Source: Xanthostigma xanthostigma
Taxonomy: Eukaryota > Arthropoda > Insecta > Raphidioptera > Raphidiidae
Assembly: GCA_963575645.1 (NCBI GenBank)
Contig: OY754468.1
Span: 52,091,665 to 52,155,664 of the forward strand
Direction: 5' to 3'
Length of the DNA stretch: 64,000 nucleotides
Positions 22,090-33,400 of the stretch are shown here, in pieces. The notes below the pieces were generated by a model. It was not told the origin of the DNA, did no database searches, and saw nothing but the letters and a program-made list of their open reading frames with translations. Each line of letters begins with the position of its first letter. Position 1 is the stretch's first letter. A program made the position numbers and the translations under genes.

Positions 22090-22313
22090 AAAGTAGTGTT
22101 GATCCAATAGAATGTTACGATGAAGGATGGTTTTGGTTGAGGATCATAAATAAATAAGCTTTACCAATGTTTCGCTAGTGGCCAACGTTTCGAAAAATTT
22201 ATTTTCATCTTCAGGGCCTCAAGATGAAAATAAATTTTTCGAAACGTTGGCCACTAGCGAAACATTGGTAAAGCTTATTTATTTATGATCCTCAACCAAA
22301 ACCATCCTTTATC
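22090..22313. mobile_element. Penelope-like palindrome with 12 bp target duplication
   Basis: Direct repeats GATAGAAAGTAT (22078-22089) and GATGGAAAGTAT (22314-22325) flank a large palindrome (about 22119-22312): GATCCTCAACCAAAACC arms, GTTTCGCTAGTGGCCAACG, and in the centre TCTTCAG (minus-strand CTGAAGA) with GAAACGTTGGCC. The left arm, on the minus strand, keeps a hammerhead-like core (CTGAAGA...GAAAC); the right arm reads CTCAAGA and would be inactive. A sister copy is at 50399-50669. Confidence 0.65.
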
Positions 22314-22325
22314 GATGGAAAGTAT

Positions 22326-22741
22326 CATATTTGATCAGAATCGATCTAATAATTTCGGAACGATGTCGGAACAAAAAAGTAGAAATGCATTCTTCTTGAA
22401 TTCAGTTCTTCTAAAAGCTTTCATTTGTCAAGCGATTCTCGAAGAGATATAAATTCATTTTGTAAATTTCAACAGTTTAGTCGATTCCAAGAGTTGCTGG
22501 CCAACGGGATCAGTCTTGCGTTAAGAGCTACTCTGTGACTTGAACACTAATTGCATTACTCATTCGAAGTGTTATTGCACTTTGTATGCACTTAGATAGG
22601 AAAAAGTTACTTTTAAAGTTGTTTTACCATTTGCGGCGACGCCATCCAACATGTGTTGTGCAGAGTATGCAGGCCCTACGATGGTATAATAGAGTAGATC
22701 AATGCACTGCGCAACAAGCGTCGTGATGAATATAAATGTGC
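22326..22741. other. Non-coding stretch
   Basis: Nothing recognised. Confidence 0.4.
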
Positions 22742-24549
22742 AATGGACTCCGAAAGTGTGACGTCACACTCAAGGAGGATCAATATCCGCGTTCCAAACA
22801 AAAAATTTTTACATGTAATTTTAGGTAAGGCGATTTTTAAAGGCGATTGATTTATCAAAATTCGCGTTCATTTTTAATGTAAGTACATTTTATTTATTCC
22901 TTTAGTTATAAGGTATCAATTTCAATAATAATTTTTAATAGTTTGCCTACTTTTATCTGAAGAAAAAGAGTTTTAAATGAAGTGAGGTTATGTAACTATA
23001 TTGTTTATGTGGAATGTTTTACTTATTTTTAGGTAAAAAAGAAATAACAACCCAAAATTATCATGGTTATGTGTTTTGCACACACCTGCAGACATTATAG
23101 TACAAGTCATGCTTGTACATTTTTTGTTTTTCCGAAGGAAAAAGCGAATTGAAAAAGTGGACTAAATAATAAGGTAATTAGTAATAAGTAATAAGTGTCG
23201 ATATTTTCCCATCAAATATTGTAGCGTATCAATACTTTGAATAAAAAGTATTGTGTCCAATATCGATACGATCTCAAAGCTGTGCATCCTTACACAGGAA
23301 GAAGACTACCGAAGCACCTGACAGCGATGCCGGACCTTCAGGTTTACAGAGACAATTAATACCAAGTGATGGAAGTAAGACTGCAATGGAACTGGATCCT
23401 GCGACACCACCTGCTGAACCAGAGGTCGAAATGAGAACTCCTGAGCCAGAAGTCGAAGTGGAAACACATGAACATTCTTAACAGTTCGTAGCTATGTCAG
23501 ACGCAGAAAACCATTTTTTAAAACAAGAAATAGAGCAGTTGAAAAATGAAACGAAGAACTTAACATTAAGAACTCATGTGAAACGTGCCATAAAACTAGT
23601 GCCCAATCGAACTTTCGGTTTCGGCTGCCATCCGGCCGAAACTATTCGGGAGGTGTTGCGCTGAAATCAGACATGTTCGGTGCAGCTGCGAGCGACGAAG
23701 TGTCTTTTATGCCTACGCGCTTTTAATTTTGTTGTAGTTCGTTAACAAGAGTACCATACAAAGTAACCAAAGCTTAGAAGAAATAATTTTGTTCTTAAAG
23801 GTGTTTTTTTTTTTTTGTTTTGTCTTCCTAAACATATTTATTAGGTAAATACTTTTTACTAAAAAGTTATTCTGTTTTGTAATTTTTATTTTATTTCATA
23901 ATATTAAAAAAATGTATTTTTATTTGTGATTTTTGAAATAAGGGGGGTAATAACATGATATGATAAGTTAAATATCAGAGGCTGAATGTTTAATATGATT
24001 GATGTAAAAATAAAAAAAAATAAAGACAGATTATGACAATATTTACTTTATTTTTCCCACGAAAACATACACTTCACCTTCAATAATAATATTTAAGGCA
24101 TAAAATGGAAACTTTGCACGTTGGATTCCACTGCATTTTAACCTTGTGTAATCAACCTTCTCACATCCACTGCAGAGAAGAAATTTGCAATAGTACTTAA
24201 TTTCAACACGTGCTTGTTCTGACTCATTGTCCCGAAGTCGAAAAAACACAAAATTTTAATTCTAAGGGCAAAAATAAAATCTTATATGAATGACACATAA
24301 CCTCACTATTTTACTATCCACATTTTACTATATAAAAATAAACAATTTGTTAGTAAATTGTATTTGTATACATACCTTATAGCTATATGAACGTATAACC
24401 GTGTTAAAAACCCAAATTCCAAAGAATGTTTTAACAAAAATAACGATTTTAAAATCCGCTTATGGACATTTACATGTAGAACTGGATTTGTTTGGAACGC
24501 AGACCCTAACCTGCCTTAACCTGTGACGTCACGACTTTCGGAGTCCATT
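22742..24549 (+). mobile_element. DNA transposon remnant, long TIRs, decayed ORF
   Basis: Left end AATGGACTCCGAAAGTGTGA and right end (reverse complement) AAATGGACTCCGAAAGTCGT share a further ~60 bp (GTGACGTCACA, GCGTTCCAAACAAA, ACATGTAA). The 1.8 kb interior has a broken coding stretch: a proline/glutamate-rich piece around 23290-23481 and, after a stop, a coiled-coil-like piece from 23494 (MSDAENHFLKQEIEQLKNE). A basic piece, acidic linker and coiled coil would suit a THAP/P-type transposase, but no diagnostic motif is visible. No target duplication found. Confidence 0.55.
23289..23664 (+). pseudogene. Broken ORF inside the 22742 transposon remnant
   Basis: Two short frames: a P/E-rich one closing at 23481 and, from the ATG at 23494, MSDAENHFLKQEIEQLKNE with heptad-like leucines, ending near 23664. 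They are separated by a stop and 10 nt. No intact domain. Interpreted as transposase debris because it lies between terminal inverted repeats; a host gene captured by the element is the alternative. Confidence 0.35.
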
Positions 24550-24736
24550 TTAATTTTAAAACCACATCGTAGCTCGCAACGTGTTTTTGTTGAAAATATT
24601 GTAAACAATAAAACGCGGGGTCATCGAGTTGACTACGACTCAGGTTTCACCGACCTGCTTGATTTTGTCATTCATCGACATTGCGAGAGATTGGCATACA
24701 GGCCTGAGACTAAGATTTTCAGAAACTGTATCGATA

Positions 24737-25319
24737 CTAGAGTGACCTGTGCGAATTATTCGCACTAAATAAATATAATAATTATAACTTTACAAAATTA
24801 TTTTTTAAATATGTTTGCAGGTATTCAATTCGTTTCTAATTTTGCACACTGCTTATAACGTTCTTCTTTTTGTTGTATTACAATATGAAGCTCAGATGAC
24901 AGATCGAAGAAATATTTTACTAAAATTGTCATATAGAGGCGCAAGTAGCAACTAAGCCGTCAGATGGCATCATGTAGCATTGCTGTGACGTGTTCAGCGT
25001 TGCTCGCTGTTTCAAAATTAAAACAGTCAGATGGCAGTATGCAGTATTGTGTCTGTTGTATTACAATATGAAGGTCAGATGACAGATCGAAGTGTTGACG
25101 TTGTTTCAAAATTAAAGCCGTCAGATGGCAGACGTTGTTCAGCGTTGCTGTATTTTAATTAATTTACAAAAACAAAAGCAATAATAAATTTTTTAGTTGT
25201 CGATGTCAGTAGAGCAAGCAGTTATCTGTAAAATGATATATAATTTATGTGGAGAAATTGTAAGGTTTTTTCTAAAAAGGGAGGCAAACATCTTAACCTT
25301 AACGTATTAATATATATGA
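24737..25319 (-). mobile_element. Helitron family C, copy 2
   Basis: Same CTAG terminus with hairpin (24737-24770 on the plus strand) and TC start at 25318-25319 as the copy at 21103. The middle has an extra ~85 bp of repeated ATGGCAG / AGATGACAGATCGAAG units. Its 5' end touches the 3' end of the Helitron at 25321-25642, both on the minus strand. Confidence 0.88.
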
Positions 25320-25320
25320 T

Positions 25321-25642
25321 TAGTAATAGCAGTCCCGCCCGGTTTCGCCCGGGTGCAAAAGAACGAATGGGGGGAGGAACATGAGTACGCACGTTCATCT
25401 TAGTTTACCGAGATGAATGTTGTGTCCAAACATGATGATCGGAGTTACCATTCAAAAGTTTTTGTCGGATGGGCAAACTTTGGTTTACATTTTTCATTGA
25501 TGCTCCGCTCCTATTGGTCGTATTATATAGCCTTCCTCGATAAATGGACTATCCAACAAAAAAAAATTCAATTCGAATCAGTAGCTCCTGAGATTAGCGC
25601 GTTCAACCAAACAAACTCTCCAACTTTATATGTTAGTATAGA
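25321..25642 (-). mobile_element. Helitron of the TCTATACTAA type, inverted copy
   Basis: Minus strand start A|TCTATACTAACATATAAAG (25642 leftward), end with hairpin CCCGG-GCGAAA-CCGGG and CGGGACTGCTATTACTA. Counterpart of 7427-7772. Its 3' end runs straight into the TC start of Helitron C copy 2, giving a head-to-tail pair. Confidence 0.75.
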
Positions 25643-26028
25643 TTAAAGTCTCTAGATTTGAACGCTGAATTTTCGATCTAACTGTCGTGTGATTTGACAG
25701 TTATAAAACAAAAGATATTTACACAAAAAAATGAAGGTGCTTTGTTGTGCTGTTATTAGCGATACAATGATTAATTTCACATGGACATGCTAATTTTAAT
25801 ATTGCATAAGGCCATTTTATCATCCGTATTGCAGGAAATAGTTATTAGATAATAGTGTAAGGAGCGGTGACTAGTTTCTGAAATTTTACCATGTTTCGAA
25901 TGCAACTACACGCGAAACTGCTAGGTTGCACACAGTTGTGAGGTTTCTAATGACGTGTCTAGATCGACGCACATTATGGACGTTAAAAGCATATTTTTAT
26001 AGTTGATATAAAGTTATACTAGCGTGAC
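25643..26028. other. Non-coding stretch
   Basis: Nothing recognised. Confidence 0.4.
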
Positions 26029-26486
26029 CTGTGCGAATTATTCGCACTAAATAAGTATAATAATTATCACTTTACAAAATTATTTTTTAAATAATATGAT
26101 TGCAGGTATTCAATTCGTTTCTAATTTTGCACACTGCTTATAACGTTCTTCTTTTTGTTGTAAAAAAAATATTTTACTAAAATTGTCATATAGAGGCGCA
26201 AGTAGCAAAAGCGTTGTTCAGCGTTGCCCGTCAGATGGCAGTATGCAGTATTTACAATATGAAGGTCAGATGACAGATCGAAGTGTTAACGTTACGCCGT
26301 CAGATGGCAGACGTTCAGAGTTTAATTAATTTTCAAAAACAATAGCAATAATACATTTTTTAGTTGTCGATGTCAGTAGAGCAAGCAATTATCTGTAAAA
26401 TGATATATAATTTATGTGGAGAAATTGTGAGGTTTTTTCTGAAAAGAGAGGCAAACATCTTAACCTTAGCGTATTAATATATATGA
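26029..26486 (-). mobile_element. Helitron family C, copy 3
   Basis: CTAG at 26029-26032 (plus strand) followed by the GTGCGAATTATTCGCAC hairpin; TC start at 26485-26486 next to T (A on the element strand). Internal units partly deleted relative to copies 1 and 2. Confidence 0.88.
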
Positions 26487-26711
26487 TTTCGACAGTAAAT
26501 GAAATACTAATGTTATGAAGAAGTAATTCAATTTTTTTCAGAACTCTTTCAAACTCGGAATATTCTAGGAAAAGACAAGCGCACTTTTGTATATCTTCTG
26601 GTATAAAAGTTATAACCATTCAAAGGTTTTTTTTTTGTAATTTTTGGAATAGTTAAAATAGGCGCAACTTCTAAACCACATCAGAATCAGCGGTGTCTTT
26701 TTTATCTACGA

Positions 26712-27020
26712 GTATTTTGAGTTTGATAAAAGTTTGCGGGATTTCGAATTTCTTTCAAACAGTGGACAGTGTACTTTCAGAGCAGTCTGTGTTCACTGTT
26801 TGGTGCGTTTCTCCCTCCACCAAAAACGAAGACCGTTTTTGCAGTGACTGTTTAGTAGCCAGTGTTGCCGGTCCACCTAGAACACTGCCGCGTTGTTCGA
26901 CTGTTTCTTTTTTAGTTTGCCACAAGACTTTCGCTTGAAACCATTCGCGCTTCTTAGCTATATTTAGTGCCGTGCTTCTTTTGTTTCTCGTCGCGTTTGT
27001 TTATAGCTTCAATAAAACAA
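26712..27020 (+). repeat. Repeat 'L', possible LTR fragment
   Basis: Starts TTTGATAAAAGTTTGCGGGA and shares its first ~90 bp (TTTCGAATTTCTTTCAAACA, GAGCAGTCTGTGTTCACTG) with 29474-29553. Ends near TTCAATAAAACAAGTGAATAAA, two polyadenylation-like signals. The combination could be an LTR, but no TG/CA boundary or duplication was established. Confidence 0.4.
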
Positions 27021-29467
27021 GTGAATAAAAATCGCCGGCTTAAAGCTCGGCTGTGTGGTCTTTAAAAATAATTTTCGAAATAAAAAGCTCGTACTTGATA
27101 ATTGGTAATTGTACAATATAATACTAAGGTTGCGGAATTGTTTTTTTGTGGGACTCAGTATTAGGGGAAATTTTTTCATTACTGAGAAAATTTGCGTGAT
27201 AATAAAATAATTTTTGGTGATAACTAATGAGTTTAAGATTGCTTTACGATAGCTTAAGTTGTTATTTTAATTTAAAAAGAATGGAACATAATTACTTTTT
27301 TAATATTTACTAGAAATACTGTGACCCATTGATTTGACTCCAATTTGCTGTTTCTAATATTCGAAATTATTGGTTTTGAATTGAGAAATATTAAAAACAA
27401 ATTATTTTTAAGTTGTCCAGTATCATTTAGTCGGACACCATTAAAAACAAAACTCAATTTTCGCCTAATTGTGCCCCCACTAATTGCTTATGAATTTTGA
27501 ACAATGCAATTTGGAATACCTCGACGCTGTTGGTCGAATGTTGAAACAAACTAATAACTATTCATAAACTTCCAAGGCAATTGCTAGCAGTGCATGACTT
27601 GGTTACGCCGAATATTGCTAAATATTTTATTACATTTTTTACATATCGTGTGCGATGTTGTTTTTTTTTTTTTTAAAGAACTAAAAGCAAGGTATTGTTC
27701 TCTTCAAAGTCTATCTTAGAAAACATGGAGACCGATTTCGCATTATTTAAAAGAAATTATAAAGTTTCTGCGACTCTAAAATATAGGATTTATAAATATT
27801 TTTTTCAATGTCATTAATGTTGACTTTCGTTGTCTAGCGTCTATTTACAATTTTTCTTTCTCTTTTAAATTACTCTAGTGTCTACATGTTTATAAAAAAC
27901 AGCACATTGCCTGGATGTGCCAAATAGGTCTAATCAGAATCTTTCTGAAGAAAAAGATAATTTCTTTGTAGCTAATTCTGACACGGCGACACAAAATGAC
28001 GCGAAAAAACGCTGCTTCAAGAAATGTGCGTGCTTTCAAATGCAGCTATTCTCACTTAAGCGATGCAATACTGCATCTGCGCGACACGACAAAATTCGAC
28101 GCTTCGTAGAACTTCGTACATCGTCGTGTCGAGCTAGGTGGCAATCATAATAAAATCAAAATGAACCCACCACTCAATTTTTCTGTCATAATTTAAGGTA
28201 TTATGTAGACTGGAAGCACATTTTTGTTTTCTGATGAAACCATTATTAGCTTTGAAACCATCAGCTGGAGATAGATTTGCTACTCTTTGGTGTTCCAGGA
28301 AGAAATGTTTGCTTCGACGCTCGCACGGGGATTCAGGTATCAGGGATATATTGTAGGCAGCAATTTATTCTTAAGATCTTGTTCAAAAACTACTTATAGT
28401 TTCAGGCTTGAATTCAGAGTTCAGACAGAAGTTCTAAATCGTGTTTAAATGCTATGAAGCAAGTATACCAAACAAAATAGAGATATTGTAGATTATAGAC
28501 GCCCGACAACTGAATTCATTAACGTTCCAATTGACATTGCAATGTGATACGAAATGCAATCTAATCATTGAAAGTTTTCGACTGTTGACTTGATAAATTG
28601 ATAGCGTGATAATTGATAATATGCGTAAGAAACTGTAGTCAATAAAATTCACTTCATACTATTATTTTTAGCCAATATAAAATTTAAATGTGGATTCGTG
28701 TTCTTTATTATTTTGTGAAAATATTAACTTTAAATTTGATGGAATACATCCATAAATACGCAAGAACATCTAAAAACTATTTCTTTTCGAGCAATATTTC
28801 GATTCAAAAACAATTTTACTATTTGATATCGACGAATAGCCGAATTCGTAGAACTCACCAACAAATCCTCAGTTATGGGATATTCCAGGTGCAATGGCTA
28901 TTATGCTAGTCTCTACACCACACCGTCCTTATAGACCGATACAAAAAAAAATCAAACGTGTGTTCATCATGATGACAGCAGATGATTCAATCGCAAATTT
29001 GCATATTTATGTTAGTCTAAAAACAGATTTATTGCCTATATTTTCAAGCGATGGAATTCCATATTTCTTACTTCACTCTCGCGACATGTGCGGACGTGCG
29101 CTGTTAGAAAAAGATAGTTGCGACTCAATTTTGTGTTTTAATTGGTTGTTTTTGCTTCCAATTTTTTCTTTTTTGGTGAAATAAGATAATCAGTCGTTAT
29201 GCATTGATAAATGATGGCACATCATAATTATTTAATACTATAATTTTTTATAATTATCATTATTACAAAATCAATTTTATCATATCTCGAGTGCAATTAA
29301 TTATTTTTGTTATGTCATTTTATTACTAATTTATGTAATGACTTGAATTGTAATTAGTTTTTTTATTGAAATTATTCAGCAACACTGTCAATTAGAAATG
29401 AATTTAGTGTTAGTTTTGTATGTTATAAAACCCGATTCAAAAATATGTTACCAAACCAACAACTACG
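27021..29467. other. Long non-coding stretch
   Basis: Several 60-96 codon ORFs on both strands, none with family resemblance. At 28205-28245 GACTGGAAGCACATTTTTG plus TTTTCTGATGAAA resembles 40411-40441, hinting at a worn repeat. Confidence 0.4.
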
Positions 29468-29473
29468 GTATCT

Positions 29474-29553
29474 TTGATAAAAGTCTGCGGGATTTCGAAT
29501 TTCTTTCAAACAGTGAACAGTGAACTTTTAGAGCAGTCTGTGTTCACTGCATA
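29474..29553 (+). repeat. Repeat 'L' fragment
   Basis: About 80 bp matching the start of the repeat at 26712, joined directly to repeat G at 29552. Confidence 0.6.
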
Positions 29554-29830
29554 TTATATTTAATAATGTACCTACTATATGAATCATTTCAATGTGCGGT
29601 GAGCGAAGGCAACAAAGCTTATCGAAAATATATCTGCGTCTCTTTCTTCGATGTAATTCCCTGATTTCTCCGATGATAGGATTGGTTGATGTACTTGCAT
29701 ACAATCTGAATAAATAAATAAATAATAAATCTCTGTTTCAAAAACTTTTCTATGACGTTAACATGGGCGTACCCAGCTTTTGGCCCAGGAGGGAGCAAAT
29801 TTTTAAAAAAATTGTTTGACAACATTGGTG
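29554..29830 (+). repeat. Dispersed repeat 'G', copy 3
   Basis: Same landmarks as 16868-17110, including the GGGCGTACCCAGCTTTTGGC end. Confidence 0.7.
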
Positions 29831-30269
29831 ACCCGGCTTCATCGAAGTAGATTTTTATTTGGCAGTGAAATAATCAAGAGTAACAAATTTCTAATACATC
29901 GCGACAAAATGACAAAGTAGCCGCGACTATCTGTACCATAGGATGTCGTGCCGAAAATGTTTCGTTTCTTTTTTGAATGAATAATTGTTCTATTTGATTA
30001 GAAGACTCATTAGGTATTGCTCGAGATTATGTAATTTATAAACTTAAAATATTTTATAATAGGTTCAATTAAAAAAAAACGTGTCTACCATTAAATTTAA
30101 TGTGTTGTGATTACAGAAATTACTATCAACGAGCATTTCTTGACCAATCTAAATCATTAATTTTAAATTATCTTAAGTGCTATTAATTAATTAAGTGAAC
30201 ATTAGTTACGTCACAGCTAATGCAATTTAAACAGAACGTTTGATTGTTGTGTGAAGAATAAAAGCAAAA

Positions 30270-30468
30270 ATGAAGAATAAAGAACAAACTGTAATTGTCG
30301 ATACAAAAACTGCTTCCGAGAAATTAATATTGACTGAACAGACCAATCAGAACGTTCCGAGTGGTGGGAAAAAAATAAAAGACGATAAGAAATCGCATAA
30401 CGTCGACGATAAGACCAAGGAGAATAAAAAACACGTTTCCTCAAATAATAAAACTATTGTTAAAAGAG
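30270..30468 (+). CDS. Unc-115: abLIM exon 1 (N-terminus)
   Basis: ATG with A at -3 (GCAAAAATGA) and an in-frame TAA 12 nt upstream, so this is a genuine initiator. It encodes 66 residues rich in Lys, Asp, Asn and Ser (for example KKIKDDKKSHNVDDKTKENK), likely disordered, and ends AAAAGAG|GTAAGA in phase 1. The next exon needs exactly one base (G) to complete a Gly before KTYCQAC, which is why I join it across 18 kb to the LIM exon. A different first exon inside the intron is possible, and the link is inference from phase and strand. Confidence 0.65.
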
Positions 30469-33400
30469 GTAAGAATAATGTTGCCAATTGTTTATTTTTA
30501 TTGACTATAAAAATTATTATTAATGGGGTTTTTTTAACATAAATTTTGTGAATATAGTCTGTAATCATTATTTTTAACGCCTGAGAAATATTGCAAGGTT
30601 TTTAATTTATATTTACGTAAAAAAGTGACCACGTATACTGGAAAAGCCAAGGTTTTTGTTCTAGGCATGTTATAGGTCAGAAAATGATAGAATTAAAAGC
30701 ACTTAGATCCCAGACCACTTGTAATATTTATTTATTTTTTTGCTTATTATATTACGTAAATATAATATATAAGTTAAAACTAACTGCTTACTACTTTCCG
30801 AGAAAGGGAAAAATTAAAAAAACTGCTTTTTATAGGGTAGATACGAAAAACCAGGAGGAGTAGTTTTTTTTATATTGTTGATCTTCCTGCGAAAAATTAT
30901 AACTGAAAACCGTAATCAGAAAACATGTGTTCGACTTAAAAAGGGTAATAAATTTTAGTTTAAAACTCGCGATAAGAAAATTTTACAAGGCCAAGTTTAA
31001 TATGTTTCTGGTGTATCAAAATGAAAAGAATATTTTTTAAAACGCGTCTTTGGAAAATAACAAACCGATAAGAAATTGTCATTATGGCGGGTTTCTCTTT
31101 CCGAAAATTGATTTGAAAATATTGTAAATCAGATATTTGAGAACTTGCGAACAAACTCGATTCTTCGATAACTCCAAGCAACCTTAAAAAAAGCGTAACT
31201 GGTTCTCGAACTTACTGTGCGATCGGCGAAAGAAGACCGGTGGGGAAAGGGCAAGAAGTCGCTGATGTGTTCCCAAATTATCGGAATTCATAGGCGGCGC
31301 ATAGCATGGCATGCAAACAATGTATAGCTTTAAATTTTAAGGTTTTATTTTGAGCCTCTAACTCGCACATTTTAATTACATTCGCTATGACCTCCTTAGC
31401 GCCACTTCTAACTGTTTTTCCCTTTTTACTTTCCATTTTGATGATATTCAGACAACACCCCTCAACTTAGTCCGTGGACGCACACCTATGTACTGTCTGG
31501 TGTATGATTTTTTTGTACTGTTAGCAAGTGTCGCTGTATAGTCGTACAGCTATAGCAATAGTACAATTATCGCGATAACACAATTGTTAAACGTTTGGTC
31601 GACTGGACTCCCTTATTGCATAGAAGCGGTTCCAGGATCATTACCTTTTACTAATATTATGTAATATAAAATAGATGTGCGCTCTTCTGCAATAAGGTCA
31701 TAGGACTACAAGTACATTCCATAGACCGGTCTTCTTTTAAAAATCCAACAGTAGTTCCTACGGCCTAGTTTGTAAGAAAGATAAATATATAAATTCAGGG
31801 CAAAAAAGGAGTATGTATATATTTTGTGAACACAAACAATAATGTTGGTTTTTCATAAATAACTTGCAACAACTTCTGCTCCATCGACGCTGTGAGTCGA
31901 TAATGTAATTAGTGTACATCCAAACGCCTGACAAAATAATTATAAATCGTTAAAACTAAATGCCAGCCTAATAATAATTAACGTAAAAAACGTTTCCTAT
32001 TGTTTGCTATTCATAGAATTATTTATACTTAAACAAAAAGTCACAAAGAACAATTTGTACGTGTAATGCATTATATTTATGGTTATTTGTTCTTTACTAA
32101 TGTATTCAAGGCTCAAAGTTTGATACGGTAATACTTTTTTGTGTTGAAAGGCACGTTTTTTACAAATATTTGTTTTAATGATTATACACTAATTTGAAAT
32201 TAATTACTTTGTAGTAAAATAAAGAATAAGTTGACGGACTTACTCGAGTAAATTCACTATTTCTAGTTATGTTCGACTATCTAAAATAGTGTTTTTCTCC
32301 ATTGCTTGGGCAATCACTGTTGTCTATGCTGCTCTTTCATGACGACCGTTTTTCATACTTGCTCTCTGTTGCCATGCCTGATACAGAACCCCAGTTTAGA
32401 GCACGCGTGCGGATTGCCAGTTGTTAGACCAGCTGTGTTTGACGATTTTTTGACGTGATAACGTCTTATAAATTGATGAATCACCAATATTATAAATTGA
32501 TAAAACACCGGCTGTATGTACGAAAAAGTGTAACGTAACGTTCCTAACGTTCGTAACGCGTAACGTTCCGCCTGACCCTGTGCGTGCTTTTTGCTAATTT
32601 CTCGCTCAATTTAAATCAGATCGGTTTGAAACCAGTCTTAAACGAAAGAGGAGAACATTTTACATAGATTTCGTATAACAGAATTTGCCTAAACAGTTTT
32701 TTTATACAAATTTATATAGAAAAATATTTTATACAAATTTATATAGAAAAATATTTTATACAAATTTATATAGAAAAATAGCTGTATAAATGCAATGTTG
32801 TCTAATGCATGGCGCGACGCGGTCGGTTGTCTTTGTTTGCCGTACATGGAAATTAGAAGCAAACGTATGTCTTGTCTTAACATGAAAACGGCTGCATTTC
32901 TAATGTTTAATTCAATTTTTTGACATTAGTATATTGTGAAATGCAACGCCTTCTAAGTTAAGTATTGGAATAACTAATTATTATTAGAACATAATACTTT
33001 GTAAGTTGCAAACGTCACTTTTGACATTTCTTATCATTCCGACACCAAGGATAAGCGGATTGAAACCAAATTTTGGGAGGTTTAGGTTATGTATTACGGA
33101 ATACGTTATCACGTAAAACTATCGTCCGTAAACCGACTTTACAGACAACCAATTTTTTTTGTTTTGAGGTTTGACGTGCAAGTGTCAAAGCAGTAGCTAC
33201 TATATAGGTATCTCATTCTACTCGCCGTCAAAGACCTCAGCTTTTGAGGGTCTATAATAATCGGCAATCTATCTATCTTCGTGTCATCATAAATGGTTTA
33301 AGCGATTGCATTTAAAATGTGTTGAATTTTTGAGATACACATCTTTGAATTGAGTTCATACCACTAGAGTATGATTCATTCAAGGTTTTTGTAAATAAAA

